From positions 1,426,001-1,490,000 of the forward strand of contig OY970376.1 of NCBI GenBank assembly GCA_963718755.1: DNA of 64,000 bases, written 5' to 3'. This DNA is from VRUE01 sp963718755 (GTDB lineage: Bacteria > Actinomycetota > Thermoleophilia > Solirubrobacterales > 70-9). The notes under the pieces are model-generated. The model searched no databases, was not told where the DNA came from, and saw nothing but the letters and a program-made list of their open reading frames with translations. Below are positions 8,783 to 18,206 of the stretch, piece after piece; within the stretch, counting starts at the first letter, position 1; each line of letters opens with the position of its first letter. The position numbers and the translations under genes were made by a program.

Positions 8783-10038
8783 CGGCGCCCACTGGCCCGC
8801 GCCTGCAGCACCTCGCGCTCGCGCTCGTTGCCGCTGAGCGCGGCGGCGCGGGCGAACTCGGCGCTTGCCTCTTCCTCGCGGCCGAGCCGCTCGAGCAGCT
8901 CGCCACGCGCCGCCGGCAGCAGGTGGTATCCGTCGAGGGCGGGCTCGGAGGCGAGGCCGTCGAGCAGCTCCAGCCCCGCCGCCGGCCCGAACGCCATGCC
9001 GACGGCGACGGCGCGGTTCAGCTGCACGACCGGTGAGCCGGTGATCGCGGCGAGGCCGTCGTAGAGGGCGACGATCCGCGCCCAGTCGGTCTGCTCCGGC
9101 GCCCGCGCCCGCGCATGACAAGCGGCGATCGCCGCCTGCAGCGCGTAGGGACCGAGCGGGCGACCGAGCGCTTCGGCGCGCTCCAGCGCCTTCAGGCCCC
9201 GACCGATCAGGACGAAGTCCCAGCGCGAGCGGTCCTGCTCGAGCAGCGGGATCGCCTCACCCGACGGGCCGGTCCGCGCCGGGAAGCGCGCCGCCCCCAG
9301 CTCCATCAGCGCCACCAGCCCCAGCACCTCCGGCTCGCTCGGCGCCAGCCCGGCGAGGATCCTGCCCAATCGCATCGCCTCCTCGCAGAGGTCGGCCCGG
9401 ATCCAGTCCTCGCCGCCGCTCGCGGCGTAGCCCTCGTTGAAGATCGCGTAGATCACCTCCAGCACCGGGGCAAGCCGCTGCTCGCGCTCGGCCGCCCCCG
9501 GCGCCTCGATCGGCACCCGCGCCTCCGCCAGCGTCCGCTTGGCGCGGACGATCCGCTGCGCCACCGTCGACTCCTTGGCGAGGAAGGCGCGGGCGATCTC
9601 CGCCGTGGTCAGCGAGCCGACCAGGCGCAGGGTCAGCGCCACCCGCGCCTCGGTCGAGAGCACCGGGTGGCAGGCGGTGAAGATCAGGCTGAGCAGGTCG
9701 TCTTCGATCTCGTCGTCGGCCGCCGCGGCGAGGTCCGGCTCGGCCAGCCGCGCCTGCAGCTCGACTTCCCGCCCCAGCTCCTCCTGCTTGCGCGCCGCCA
9801 TCTCGCCGCGCCGCAGCCGGTCGATCGCGCGGTGCTTCGCCGTCGTCATCAGCCAGGCGCCCGGGTTGTCGGGGACGCCTGAGCGCGGCCACTGCTCGAG
9901 CGCGACGACGAGCGCATCCTGGGCCAGGTCCTCGGCGATCCCGACGTCGCCGGTCATCCGCGCCAGCCCCGCGATCAGCCGGGCCGACTCGATCCTCCAG
10001 ACCGCGTCGATCGCGCGGCGGGCGTCCTGCTCGCTCAT
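8779..10038 (-). CDS. ECF42-like RNA polymerase sigma factor with long C-terminal extension
   Basis: The product is 419 aa from the ATG at 10036-10038. Sigma region 2 is visible as AEDLAQDALVVALEQWP and NPGAWLMTTAKHRAIDRLRR. Region 4 follows as LTTAEIARAFLAKESTVAQRIVRAK. About 220 further residues form an alpha-helical, TPR-like extension (LGLVALMELGAARFPAR, PVVQLNRAVAVGM). This architecture with a DGPF/YCII partner gene just upstream is the hallmark of the ECF42 group, which lacks a classical anti-sigma factor. The frame is open further upstream, but that overlaps the partner gene and looks non-coding. Confidence 0.88.
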   Translation of the reverse strand: MSEQDARRAIDAVWRIESARLIAGLARMTGDVGIAEDLAQDALVVALEQWPRSGVPDNPGAWLMTTAKHRAIDRLRRGEMAARKQEELGREVELQARLAEPDLAAAADDEIEDDLLSLIFTACHPVLSTEARVALTLRLVGSLTTAEIARAFLAKESTVAQRIVRAKRTLAEARVPIEAPGAAEREQRLAPVLEVIYAIFNEGYAASGGEDWIRADLCEEAMRLGRILAGLAPSEPEVLGLVALMELGAARFPARTGPSGEAIPLLEQDRSRWDFVLIGRGLKALERAEALGRPLGPYALQAAIAACHARARAPEQTDWARIVALYDGLAAITGSPVVQLNRAVAVGMAFGPAAGLELLDGLASEPALDGYHLLPAARGELLERLGREEEASAEFARAAALSGNEREREVLQARASGRR

Positions 10039-10067
10039 CGTCTTGCCCGCCGCGCCGTCCGGCGGCG

Positions 10068-10496
10068 CTACTGGTTCTGCTCCGCCTGGGCCCGGATGCG
10101 GTCCTCCTGCTCGCGCAGCTCGGGCGTGAACTCCTCGCCGAAGTCCTCGGCCTCGAAGACCTGGCGGATCTCGATCTCGCCCTCTTCGTGGTGCGGGTTG
10201 GGGCAGCGCTTCATCCACTCGACCGCCTCGTCGAAGGAGCGCACCTGCATCAGCCAGTAGCCGGCGATCAGCTCCTTGGTCTCGGCAAATGGGCCGTCGA
10301 TCACGGTCCGCTCGCCGTCGCCGCCAAAGCTGACCCGCGCCCCCCTCGAACTCGGATGCAACCCCTCGCCGGCCAGCAGCACTCCGGCCTTGACCATCTC
10401 CTCGTTGAACTTGCCCATCTCAGCGAGCAGCTCCTCGCTCGGCATCACGCCGGCCTCGGAGTCCTTGCTTGCCTTGACAATCGCCATAACTCTCAT
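10068..10496 (-). CDS. YCII/DGPF-domain protein, partner of the ECF42-like sigma factor
   Basis: The product is 142 aa from the ATG at 10494-10496, with AAGGA seven bases upstream. It contains IDGPFAETKELIAGYWL, the DGPF motif of the YCII-related family, and the usual ending of a conserved SFDEAVEWMKRCP block. In ECF42 loci such proteins are co-transcribed with, and often targets of, the sigma factor. Their biochemical role is not settled. The gap to the sigma gene is 29 bp. The open frame continues upstream to 10559, but the RBS favours the shorter form. Confidence 0.88.
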   Translation of the reverse strand: MRVMAIVKASKDSEAGVMPSEELLAEMGKFNEEMVKAGVLLAGEGLHPSSRGARVSFGGDGERTVIDGPFAETKELIAGYWLMQVRSFDEAVEWMKRCPNPHHEEGEIEIRQVFEAEDFGEEFTPELREQEDRIRAQAEQNQ

Positions 10497-10625
10497 CTCG
10501 CTGTCCTTTCGGTCGCCCTCGCGGAAGTCGGTGTGCCCGATATTCCCGCCTTTACCCACTACGACGAACGAAGATCGCCGAAATCGACACGGCTCCCCAA
10601 ATCCTTCCCGCCGCTTGATGTAACA

Positions 10626-10639
10626 AATTTACGTAAGTT
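10626..10639. promoter_or_regulatory. Candidate TetR operator
   Basis: AATTTACGTAAGTT is a near-perfect 14-bp palindrome centred on TTACGTAA, 37 bp before the TetR start and in an A+T-rich patch. It lies between two divergent genes and could control either. It is a candidate autoregulatory site by position and symmetry only. Confidence 0.4.
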
Positions 10640-10675
10640 GTAAAACACATCTCAATTCTTTAATCTCCGGGGTGG

Positions 10676-11377
10676 ATGGGGGTTCCCGCTGCGACAGGCG
10701 ATGGCCAGGACTCGTTGCTCGAGCGCATCTTCAGCGATGGGGTTCCGCCGGAGGACGAAGCGACGGAGCGGATGCTGGCGGCGGCGCTCGACCAGATCGA
10801 GGACTTCGGCGTGCGCCGCTTCACGATCGACGACCTGGCGCGGCGTCTCGGCATATCCCGCGTGACCATCTATCGGCGCTTCGCCAAGAAGAACCGCCTG
10901 CTCGAGGCGGCGTTGCTGTACGAGTTGCGACGCCTCCTGCGTGAGATCGACGCCAGCGTCGAGCGCTGTGAGACGCTCGAAGAGCGACTCGTCGAGGGGT
11001 TCGTCTCCAGCCTGCTGATTCTGCGCGGCCACCGTCTGCTGAGCCGCCTGCTGCGCACCGAGCCCGAGTTGATCCTCCCTCTGCTGACGGTCAGAGGGGG
11101 ACCGGTGATCGCGGCCAGCCGCGAGTTCATCGCCGGCCTCGCCCGGCGCGAGGCCGAGCGCGACGAGGTGACCTTTGACGAGGAGCAGCTCGCGGTGCTG
11201 AGCGAGCTGCTCGTCCGCGCCGTCCTCTCCTTCCTGCTCACTCCGCAGTCGGCCGTGAGCCTGGAGACGCCGGAGGAGGCGCGGCGCTTTGCCCGGCGCT
11301 ACCTGACGCCGGTGCTGCAGACGATGGCCGACTTCGAATCCAAACCAAGTACAAGCCGGGGAGGGCGAGTGCGATGA
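10676..11377 (+). CDS. TetR/AcrR-family regulator
   Basis: The product (233 aa) has an N-terminal helix-turn-helix at about residues 33-78: FGVRRFTIDDLARRLGISRVTIYRRFAKK. The remaining helices form a ligand-binding/dimer region without a recognisable subclass. The stop overlaps the start of the secreted-protein gene (ATGA at 11374), and an MMPL transporter follows, so it probably controls its own operon. The start is a likely ATG, with an alternative GTG/TTG further in. Confidence 0.88.
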   Translation: MGVPAATGDGQDSLLERIFSDGVPPEDEATERMLAAALDQIEDFGVRRFTIDDLARRLGISRVTIYRRFAKKNRLLEAALLYELRRLLREIDASVERCETLEERLVEGFVSSLLILRGHRLLSRLLRTEPELILPLLTVRGGPVIAASREFIAGLARREAERDEVTFDEEQLAVLSELLVRAVLSFLLTPQSAVSLETPEEARRFARRYLTPVLQTMADFESKPSTSRGGRVR

Positions 11378-12141
11378 AGAAGAAGATCCTGATTGGGACG
11401 ATGCTGGGGCTGCTCGCGATGGTGGGCACGGCGGGTGCGCTGAAGGTCAGGGCGGGGGACCTGATCCTCAACGCCGACGGCGGCTTCACGCCGACGGCGT
11501 TGCCCAAGCACAAGGACGCGCCGATCACGCTGCACGGCGGCGGCAAGCTCTCGACGGTGTCGGGGGACCTGCCGCCGATCGTGGAGACGCTCGTGATCGA
11601 ATTCGACCGGCACGGCTCGGTGCAGACCGCCGGTCTGCCGACCTGCAACGGGAGCAAGCTCCAGGCGACCAACGTGTCGACCGCGCGCAAGCGCTGCCCG
11701 GGTGCGATCGTCGGCAAGGGCTTCGGCAGCGCGATCGTCGCCTTCCCAGAACAGAAGCCGATCCCGATCTCCTCGCCGATCACGCTCTTCAACGGGCCGC
11801 GCAAAAACGGCGACCCCACCGTCTACGCCCACGCTTTCACCACCGTCCCGGTGCCGACCACGTTCGTCATCCCGGTCGTGATCGAAACGATCAACAACGG
11901 CGTTTACGGCTACCGCACCAAAGCGCAGATCCCGAAGATCGCCGGCGGCGCCGGACACCCGATCTCCGGCTCGTTGACGATCGGGCGCAAATGGACCTTC
12001 AAGGGCCAGAAGCACAGCTACGTCAACGCCCGCTGCGAAACCGGGCACTTGCAGGCTCGGGCCGAACTCACCTTCAAGGACGAAGGCGCCGGTAAAACCT
12101 TCCTCGTCGGCACCTTCGTGCGTCCCTGCACTGTGCGCTGA
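11374..12141 (+). CDS. Secreted protein of unknown function in an MMPL operon
   Basis: The product (255 aa) begins MKKKILIGTMLGLLAMVGTAGA, a clear signal peptide. The mature part is beta-rich. It has about four cysteines in two pairs (LPTCNG...KRCPG and NARCETG...RPCTVR) that could form two disulfides. I recognise no domain. It overlaps the TetR gene by 4 bp and is followed 24 bp later by the MMPL transporter gene, so it may be an exported substrate-binding or accessory protein of that transporter. Confidence 0.7.
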   Translation: MKKKILIGTMLGLLAMVGTAGALKVRAGDLILNADGGFTPTALPKHKDAPITLHGGGKLSTVSGDLPPIVETLVIEFDRHGSVQTAGLPTCNGSKLQATNVSTARKRCPGAIVGKGFGSAIVAFPEQKPIPISSPITLFNGPRKNGDPTVYAHAFTTVPVPTTFVIPVVIETINNGVYGYRTKAQIPKIAGGAGHPISGSLTIGRKWTFKGQKHSYVNARCETGHLQARAELTFKDEGAGKTFLVGTFVRPCTVR

Positions 12142-12165
12142 CGGTAGGCGCGGGGCGGGGCGAAT

Positions 12166-15100
12166 TTGACCGGGCGGGACGGCCGTAGGCCTTCATCGTT
12201 GTTGCGCCATCCCCGGCGCGTGCTGGCCGCTGCCGCCCTCCCGATCGCGCTGCTCAGCCTGCTCGGGCTCGGGCTCGACCACCGGCTCAGCCCCAGCACG
12301 CTCGACATCCCCGGCACCTCGTCCTCGCGGGCGGAGACGATGCTGCGCGAGCACTTTGGCCCCAGCGCCCCCTTCCCGATCCTGCTGCAGGGACCGCCGC
12401 GGGCGCTCGACCGCCAGGGCCCGGCACTGGTCCGGGCGCTGCGTCGCGACCCCCAGGTCACGACGCTCTCGCCCTGGGACCGCGGCGGCGTGGAGCGCCT
12501 GCGCCCGAGCCCGCGCCGGGCGCTGATCATCGCCGACTTCCACACCGAAATCGGCGAGGCGGTGAAACACACCGTGCCGGAGCTGAACCGCCTGCTGGAG
12601 GAGAACGTCCAGCCACCTGTGAGCGCGACCCAGACGGGCTTTGCGACGATCTCGCGCGCGATCCAGGAAGAGTCGATCTCCTCTGCCGAGCGAGCCGAGC
12701 TGATCGCCCTGCCGATCCTCCTGCTCGTCCTCCTCGTCGTCTTCCGCTCCCCGATCGCGGCGCTGATCCCGCTCGCCTTCGGTGCTGTGACCGTGCTCAG
12801 CTCGCGCGGGCTGCTCTCCATCCTCACCCACTGGTTCAGCGTCGACGCCCTGGCCCTGACCGTCTGCACGATGATGGGGCTGGCGCTCGGTGTCGACTAC
12901 GCCCTGCTGATGGTCTCCCGCTTCCGCGAGGAGCTGGCGGAGGGGGCGACGCCGCTCGAGGCGGCTGTGGCAACGCGGCGCACCGCCGGACGCACCACCG
13001 TCTTCGCCGGCAGCACGCTGGTGCTCTCGATGGTCGTCGGCTTCTTCGTCGTCCCCGGCGCCCTGCTGGCCTCGCTTGCGGCGACCTTGGCGCTGGTCGT
13101 CGTGCTCAGCGTCGTCGTCTCGGTCGTGGCGGTGCCGGCGATCCTGGTCCTGCTCGGCCCCAGGATCGACCGCTGGCGGATCGGGCCGCGGCCGAACGGC
13201 CGCTCGCGCCTGATGGTCTTCGTCGCCGCCGCGCTGCGCCGACCGGTACCGGTGACGCTCGTGATCGGCGCTGTCGTGCTCATCCTCGCCGCGCCGGCGC
13301 TGGGGTTGAAGACCGGCCCGCTCAGCCCCGGGCAGCTGCCGCACGACGATCCCGTCCGCCAGGACTACGACCGGATAACCGAGGCGGCGGGAAGCGGCTT
13401 CGAAGCCCCCTTCCAGATCGTCATCGTCGCCGACGAAGGGACGATGACCGAATCGGAGCGGCTCGCCGCCCTGAGCCGCTGGCAGCGGCGGATCGCTTCC
13501 TCGCCGGGGGTCCAGACCGTCGTCGGGCCGGGGCAGATACGCGATGCGGTCGAGCCCTTGGACCGCGCCGGGGAGGTCCTGCTCTCCTCCTCCGACGATG
13601 GTCCGCTGGCCGGCTTGACCACGCTGGGCCGCAGCCTGGGGCGCGCCGCGGATGGCGTCGCAACCCTTCGTTCGGGAATCTCCGAAGCCACCTACGGCAG
13701 CGGCGTGCTCGCCGATGGCTCAGCCAAAGGGGCGGAGGGCGCCGGCCTGATTGCGGGCGGCCTGGCGCGAGCCGAGGACGGCGCCGTGCGGGCGGTCGCC
13801 GCGCTCGACTCCTTCGCCACCCGTGCCCCCCGCCTGGTCAAAGCGCAGTACAAAGCTGCCTTTGGCGCCAAGCAGCTGAACATCGGCATCGACTCTCTCG
13901 TCCCCAGCCTGCGCCGCAACGCCGTGCCGCAGGGGCGCCGCCTGCAGAAGTCGTTGAACGAAGCGGCGCACGTCACCCTGCCGAAGCTCGAGGCGCCGGC
14001 GAAGGCGACTGACGAGCATCTCGACGGGGCGCTCGCGCGACTGCAGGCGATGACGGTGGGCAAGGACGACCCCGAATACCAAGCGGCTGTCGACGAGGTC
14101 CGCCAGGCGAGCGCCGCGCTGACCGGCACCGACCCGATCAGCGGCGCGGCCTACGCGGACGGCTACGCCGGCCTCCCGGCCGAACTGGCGGCCCTGCGCG
14201 AAAGCTTGCTCGGCGACGTGAAAGAAGCGCAGCAGGTCACCTACTGGCTGACCTCGACGATCGAAAGCCTCGACCGCCTCTCCGACGGCGGCGTGCGGCT
14301 TCGCGAAGGCCTCTACCGGCTCGCGCGCGGCGCCAAGACGATCTCCCGCGTCCTCTCCGATCAGGTGGCCAAGGCGGAAGCGCTGAGCGAGGGCTTGCCT
14401 CTCCTCAGCGGCGGCGCGCAACGGCTGGCGGCGGGAACCGAACGGCTGACCGACGGCGTCGAGCAGTTGCGCGACGGCCTCGCCGAGGGTTTCCACCGTT
14501 CCTACCCGCTGCAGGCGGGGTTGCGGCGGGGCACGGTTCGCGTGGTTTCCGCCAACACGCGGCTGCAGCGTGGTCAGCGGCTTCTACGGCGCTCCTCACC
14601 CGGCCTCTTCGACTCCGGCTACTTCGTCCTCTCGGCGCTCGACGGCGCCCCCCCGCTCGAGCGCGACGCGGCCGCCAGCGCTGTCGACCTGGACAACGGG
14701 GGGCAGGCCGCGACGATGCTGGTCTTCTCCCGCTACAACCTCAACACCCCCGGCTCGATCGCCCTCAACCAGAGGCTCGACCGCGATGCCGCCGCGATCG
14801 GCCGCGCGACGAACGCGGCCGCGGCGGTCGCGGGCGGGCCCGCCACGCTCAACACCTACAGCCGCGTGGCGCGCGACAAGATCCCCCTGCTGGTGGCCGC
14901 GATCACCCTCGCCACCTTCCTCGTCCTCGTGATCGTCCTCCGCGCCCTGCCGATCGCCGCGCTTGCCGTCCTCCTCAACCTGCTGACCGTGGGGGTGGCC
15001 TTCGGCATCCTCACCCTGCTCACCTACGTGCCGGACGGTTGGCCGCTCGGCGGGCGCAACTACATCGACGCGGTCGGGGCGACGATGATCTTCGGCGTCG

Positions 15101-15441
15101 TCTTCGGCCTCTCGATCGACTACGCGGTCTTCCTCCTGGTGCGCATGCGCGAACGCTACGACGCCGAGGGCGACCACGCCGACGCGATCTCCTTCGGGCT
15201 GGAGAAGACCGCGAAGGTGATCACCGGCGCCGCGGCGATCATGATGGCCGTCTTCATCGCCTTCGGCGGCTCGTCGATCGCCACCGTCAGCCAGCTCGGC
15301 GTCGGCCTGACCGTGGCGGTGCTGCTCGACGCGACGATCGTCCGCATCGTCCTCCTGCCGGCGCTGATGCTGCTGATAGGCGAGCGCGTCTGGTGGCTGC
15401 CGCGGCCGCTCGAGCGGATCCTGCCCCGGCTCAACGTTTGA
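12166..15441 (+). CDS. MMPL/RND-family membrane transporter
   Basis: The product (1091 aa) starts with TTG. It has the two-fold RND layout of one helix, a periplasmic domain and a cluster of five to six helices, repeated. Family motifs include LALGVDYALLMVSRFREE near residue 240 and FGLSIDYAVFLLVRMRERY near residue 985. The second extracytoplasmic domain (about 450-850) is unusually long and helical, with repeated heptad-like stretches. MMPL proteins export lipids or hydrophobic compounds using the proton gradient. The TetR gene upstream probably controls it. Confidence 0.88.
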   Translation: MTGRDGRRPSSLLRHPRRVLAAAALPIALLSLLGLGLDHRLSPSTLDIPGTSSSRAETMLREHFGPSAPFPILLQGPPRALDRQGPALVRALRRDPQVTTLSPWDRGGVERLRPSPRRALIIADFHTEIGEAVKHTVPELNRLLEENVQPPVSATQTGFATISRAIQEESISSAERAELIALPILLLVLLVVFRSPIAALIPLAFGAVTVLSSRGLLSILTHWFSVDALALTVCTMMGLALGVDYALLMVSRFREELAEGATPLEAAVATRRTAGRTTVFAGSTLVLSMVVGFFVVPGALLASLAATLALVVVLSVVVSVVAVPAILVLLGPRIDRWRIGPRPNGRSRLMVFVAAALRRPVPVTLVIGAVVLILAAPALGLKTGPLSPGQLPHDDPVRQDYDRITEAAGSGFEAPFQIVIVADEGTMTESERLAALSRWQRRIASSPGVQTVVGPGQIRDAVEPLDRAGEVLLSSSDDGPLAGLTTLGRSLGRAADGVATLRSGISEATYGSGVLADGSAKGAEGAGLIAGGLARAEDGAVRAVAALDSFATRAPRLVKAQYKAAFGAKQLNIGIDSLVPSLRRNAVPQGRRLQKSLNEAAHVTLPKLEAPAKATDEHLDGALARLQAMTVGKDDPEYQAAVDEVRQASAALTGTDPISGAAYADGYAGLPAELAALRESLLGDVKEAQQVTYWLTSTIESLDRLSDGGVRLREGLYRLARGAKTISRVLSDQVAKAEALSEGLPLLSGGAQRLAAGTERLTDGVEQLRDGLAEGFHRSYPLQAGLRRGTVRVVSANTRLQRGQRLLRRSSPGLFDSGYFVLSALDGAPPLERDAAASAVDLDNGGQAATMLVFSRYNLNTPGSIALNQRLDRDAAAIGRATNAAAAVAGGPATLNTYSRVARDKIPLLVAAITLATFLVLVIVLRALPIAALAVLLNLLTVGVAFGILTLLTYVPDGWPLGGRNYIDAVGATMIFGVVFGLSIDYAVFLLVRMRERYDAEGDHADAISFGLEKTAKVITGAAAIMMAVFIAFGGSSIATVSQLGVGLTVAVLLDATIVRIVLLPALMLLIGERVWWLPRPLERILPRLNV

Positions 15442-15936
15442 TCAGGTCCTTCGCTTGAATGCGAGAAGCGTCTTCGCCTCTATGCGGGCGTAGGGAGCTC
15501 CGGGATGGGCGGCGTCCCAGTCGAAGTCGTAGCTCTCGCGGGCGTAGTCGGCAAACCCGCCGGCCTCCGGGCCCCTCGGGTCGGTCTCGATCGCCTCGCC
15601 GTGGGCGAGGACGAGAAAGGTCTCCAGGCCGCGCGTGATCGCGGCGCTCACAGCCCGGTTCGAGCGGATGTTGCGGAAGCGGAACGAGTTTGGCGAGGAG
15701 CCGAACCAGAAGCGGCCGCGGAAGAAGAACCCGTCGACGGGCGCCACCCGCGGTTCGCTGCGGGGGTTGACGGTGGCGAGGTCGAGGACCTGCACCCCGG
15801 GCAGCTCGTCGACCAGGCTCTGGGCGTCGAGCAGTGAGTCCTCGCCCCAGATCCCCCGCAGGTGCGCGCCGGCGCGCTCATAGCTCCGGTCGAGCAGGCG
15901 TTGCAGCTCCTCCAGCTCCGCGGCGGTCTCGTGCAT
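15442..15936 (-). CDS. Pyridoxamine 5'-phosphate oxidase-like (PPOX) family protein
   Basis: The product is 164 aa from the ATG at 15934-15936. The central split-barrel region is visible in QVLDLATVNPRSEPRVAPVDG and RFWFGSSPNSFRFRNI, the pattern of flavin-reductase-like PPOX proteins. These bind FMN, F420 or heme and act as small oxidoreductases; the cofactor cannot be assigned. The gene converges on the MMPL gene with no gap between stop codons. Confidence 0.78.
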   Translation of the reverse strand: MHETAAELEELQRLLDRSYERAGAHLRGIWGEDSLLDAQSLVDELPGVQVLDLATVNPRSEPRVAPVDGFFFRGRFWFGSSPNSFRFRNIRSNRAVSAAITRGLETFLVLAHGEAIETDPRGPEAGGFADYARESYDFDWDAAHPGAPYARIEAKTLLAFKRRT

Positions 15937-15946
15937 CGCCTCTCGA

Positions 15947-16474
15947 TTATGGCTGGACTTGCGAATTGCTCGCGCCGGAGCGCACCGCTGACCCACGACC
16001 TCGGAGCCGCTCGCGAACGGCGTAGAGCGTGATGGCGATGAGAGGGAAGAGGATGTCCGCGTAGAGCACGGGGCCGGTGTTGTCCGGATCGTGGTTGTCG
16101 TTGACCGCGGCCTGGTGGATGTGGCCGTAGGCGTCCCCCCAGAGCGAGATCGCGGCGACGATCACGACCGCGAGCAGGAAGCGATCACGGAACCAGATGG
16201 CGAGCACCGCGACGACGCCGAGCGCCAGGTCGCCGAAGCCGACCTCGGTCTGGAAGCCGCCGTCGCCGCGCGTGAAGCCGATTTCCTCGGCGATTGCCGG
16301 CCCGTCGAAGAGGTGGAAGCCGGCGCCGACGATGCCGGCGACCCCGATCGTGACCACGATCCACCAGATCAGCGCGACCTCGACCGCCCGGCCCGCGACC
16401 CGGTCGTCCGGGTGGCGCCAGAGGTGGACGGCGGTTCCGAGCACAGCCACCAGGGCGTAGACGACGTAGATCAC
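15947..16474 (-). CDS. Small membrane protein, DUF6790-like
   Basis: The product (175 aa) has about five hydrophobic segments and the motif GDAYGHIHQ in the fourth. The pattern (RAVEVALIWWIVVTIGVAG, then GFGDLALGVVAVLA) resembles a small actinobacterial membrane family I know as DUF6790; I hold this loosely. The polar tail ends NSQVQP. It is likely co-transcribed with the PPOX-like gene, whose ATG lies 10 bp after its stop. Confidence 0.6.
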   Translation of the reverse strand: MIYVVYALVAVLGTAVHLWRHPDDRVAGRAVEVALIWWIVVTIGVAGIVGAGFHLFDGPAIAEEIGFTRGDGGFQTEVGFGDLALGVVAVLAIWFRDRFLLAVVIVAAISLWGDAYGHIHQAAVNDNHDPDNTGPVLYADILFPLIAITLYAVRERLRGRGSAVRSGASNSQVQP

Positions 16475-16534
16475 TGTTCCTCCTCGGTCGGGCTTGCCTG
16501 GCCGTATCGGTCGCTCCGGGAAACCCTTGAGGTG

Positions 16535-16602
16535 GCCACTGGCATGGCCCCTCTACGATCAGACTCATGCGCAGCACGCCAGTGCTGATCGACGCCAAGC
16601 CA
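16535..16602 (+). repeat. Decayed copy A of the DUF2442 gene start
   Basis: These 68 bp match the upstream flank and first 12 codons of the DUF2442 gene at 19270 (copy B, 19241-19305). They also match a third copy at 20450-20560. Shared words include ATGCGCAGCACGCCA and CTGATCGACGCCAAGCCA. The copy stops abruptly after the twelfth codon and a dihydrofolate-reductase-like gene begins beyond it. It looks like a truncated remnant. Confidence 0.6.
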
Positions 16603-16654
16603 CGCGACTCTCTTTGTTACGGGGGCCTGGGTGGGAGGCATTAACCTCGCAGTC

Positions 16655-17227
16655 GTGGCCAAGCTGATCTACTCGACGATCGCGTCGCTCGACGGCTACG
16701 TAGCGGACGAGGACGGCAACTTCGACTGGGCCCAGCCAGACGAGGAGGTGCACACCTTCGTCAACGACCTCGAGCGACCGGTCGGCACCTATCTCTTCGG
16801 GCGCCGGATGTACGAGACGATGGTCTACTGGGAGACCGCCGACCTCGCCGACCAACCACCCTACGAGCGGGATTTTGCGGACCTATGGCGGGCGGCCGAC
16901 AAGGTCGTCTATTCAAAGACGCTGGCGACGCCCTCTGCCGCAAGGACGCGGATCGAGCGGGACTTCGACCCCGAGGCGGTGCGGCAGATGAAGGCGCAGT
17001 CGGGACAGGACCTCGCCGTGGGCGGTCCCACCCTTGCCGCCCACGCGTTCGAAGCCGGGTTGGTCGACGAATGCCACTTGTTCCTCGCGCCGATCATGGT
17101 GGGAGGGGGCAAGCGGTCTCTCCCCGAGGCGATCCGCCTGAAGCTCGAGCTGCTGGACCACCGCCGTTTCGCCAACGGCATGGTCTACCTCCGCTATCGC
17201 TCGCGCGGCCCCAGGATAGCCTCGTAG
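16655..17227 (+). CDS. Dihydrofolate reductase / RibD C-terminal-like protein
   Basis: The protein has the family N terminus LIYSTIASLDGYVADEDGNFDW, a nucleotide-binding loop TYLFGRRMYETM, and the C-terminal DLAVGGPTLAAHAFEAGLVDE block. These proteins use NAD(P)H to reduce pterin- or pyrimidine-like substrates, but many are uncharacterised. I chose the GTG at 16655 because the conserved region starts at that codon; an earlier in-frame GTG at 16631 is possible. The product is 190 aa. Confidence 0.85.
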   Translation: MAKLIYSTIASLDGYVADEDGNFDWAQPDEEVHTFVNDLERPVGTYLFGRRMYETMVYWETADLADQPPYERDFADLWRAADKVVYSKTLATPSAARTRIERDFDPEAVRQMKAQSGQDLAVGGPTLAAHAFEAGLVDECHLFLAPIMVGGGKRSLPEAIRLKLELLDHRRFANGMVYLRYRSRGPRIAS

Positions 17228-17245
17228 AAAAGCGATAAAAGCTCT

Positions 17246-18007
17246 CTATTTCCCCCGACGCCGGCCCACGGCCCGGGTCTTCTTCGGCGCCGACCGCTCA
17301 GGCTTCTTCTTTCCCCTTTGCGCCCTCGTCTTTACCTCCGCTGCGGACGCCGCCAACTCCTGCGCGTCACTTGGCGGTCCGACCCTTCTCTCTCCACCGA
17401 CAGAGGCGTAGCCAAGGATCGAGACCGTGCATGACGTGCCGGCTTTGCCGCTGGCAATAAGCCGCTCCTTGGTGCTCTCTTGAACCTCAACCGCGTCCCT
17501 CAACGCCCGATCCAATATCGCGATCATTTCCCCCCAGCCCTGCGTATCAAGGATCATGGGAGTCCAGCTCATGTGAGCATCAGCGGACTCGATCGAGTCA
17601 TAGGTCCCCTCGGCCACGGCTTCCACAGCATCGTCAAGCACATTGCGGAGAAGCGTCGCCCTCATGGGCTCTTTCAAGCTATCTGGAACTTTCGGCCACT
17701 CCGCGTCGTCCAAGAACGCGCGAGAGTTTGCCTTATAAAAGTGCTGAAGCCTGTTGCCTACCCTGCGGGTATAGGTCACTTCGATGCATTTGGCTTCCTT
17801 AAGGACATCGATGTGGTGGCAGACTTTGTTCAGCGTCTCGCCCATTTCATCTGCAATTTCACTGGCACTCGCCTCACGTTCGTTCATGATCCAAAGGATC
17901 TGCTGACGGAAGGAATTGCTTAGTGCTTTCCCGACGCAATCATCAATGATCGATCGCCAAGGGCGTGATGGTTTCCTTCCCCTGGCTGCCTTCTTCCTTA
18001 CCGCCAT
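17246..18007 (-). CDS. ArsR-like winged-helix protein, lineage-type (paralog 1)
   Basis: The product (253 aa) has an N-terminal winged-helix segment (RQQILWIMNEREASASEIADE, then NKVCHHIDVLKEAKCIEV). A central region contains ADAHMSWTPMILDTQGWGEM. The C-terminal tail is long, Lys/Arg-rich and unstructured. The gene at 18569-19201 encodes the same domain order (compare LNWTPLVLDTEGIEEF), so the two are divergent paralogs. It is probably a DNA-binding transcription regulator; its ligand is unknown. A 19-codon ORF with a strong RBS sits between the two. Confidence 0.7.
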   Translation of the reverse strand: MAVRKKAARGRKPSRPWRSIIDDCVGKALSNSFRQQILWIMNEREASASEIADEMGETLNKVCHHIDVLKEAKCIEVTYTRRVGNRLQHFYKANSRAFLDDAEWPKVPDSLKEPMRATLLRNVLDDAVEAVAEGTYDSIESADAHMSWTPMILDTQGWGEMIAILDRALRDAVEVQESTKERLIASGKAGTSCTVSILGYASVGGERRVGPPSDAQELAASAAEVKTRAQRGKKKPERSAPKKTRAVGRRRGK

Positions 18008-18206
18008 ATCGGAACCCCCTCGTAGAGCAATAGGTACGAACGGAGCACTTTAGCTGTTTGAACTGTTGCTGAGGCAGACTGCGGCGATTCTCCTCGCTCA
18101 CTTCCATATCAATATAGAAAGCTTGATTATTAGATATGCTTCCAAGCATTTCCGCTAGTCGTCCTTCCGGATGACTGGTCAACGAGTGCTAAGGGAGGTG
18201 AGTCGC

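Noticed and set aside
10039..10218. N-terminal extension of the sigma factor frame
   Set aside because: It overlaps the DGPF gene in another frame and is Pro/Arg/Gly-rich; the ATG at 10038 starts the conserved part.
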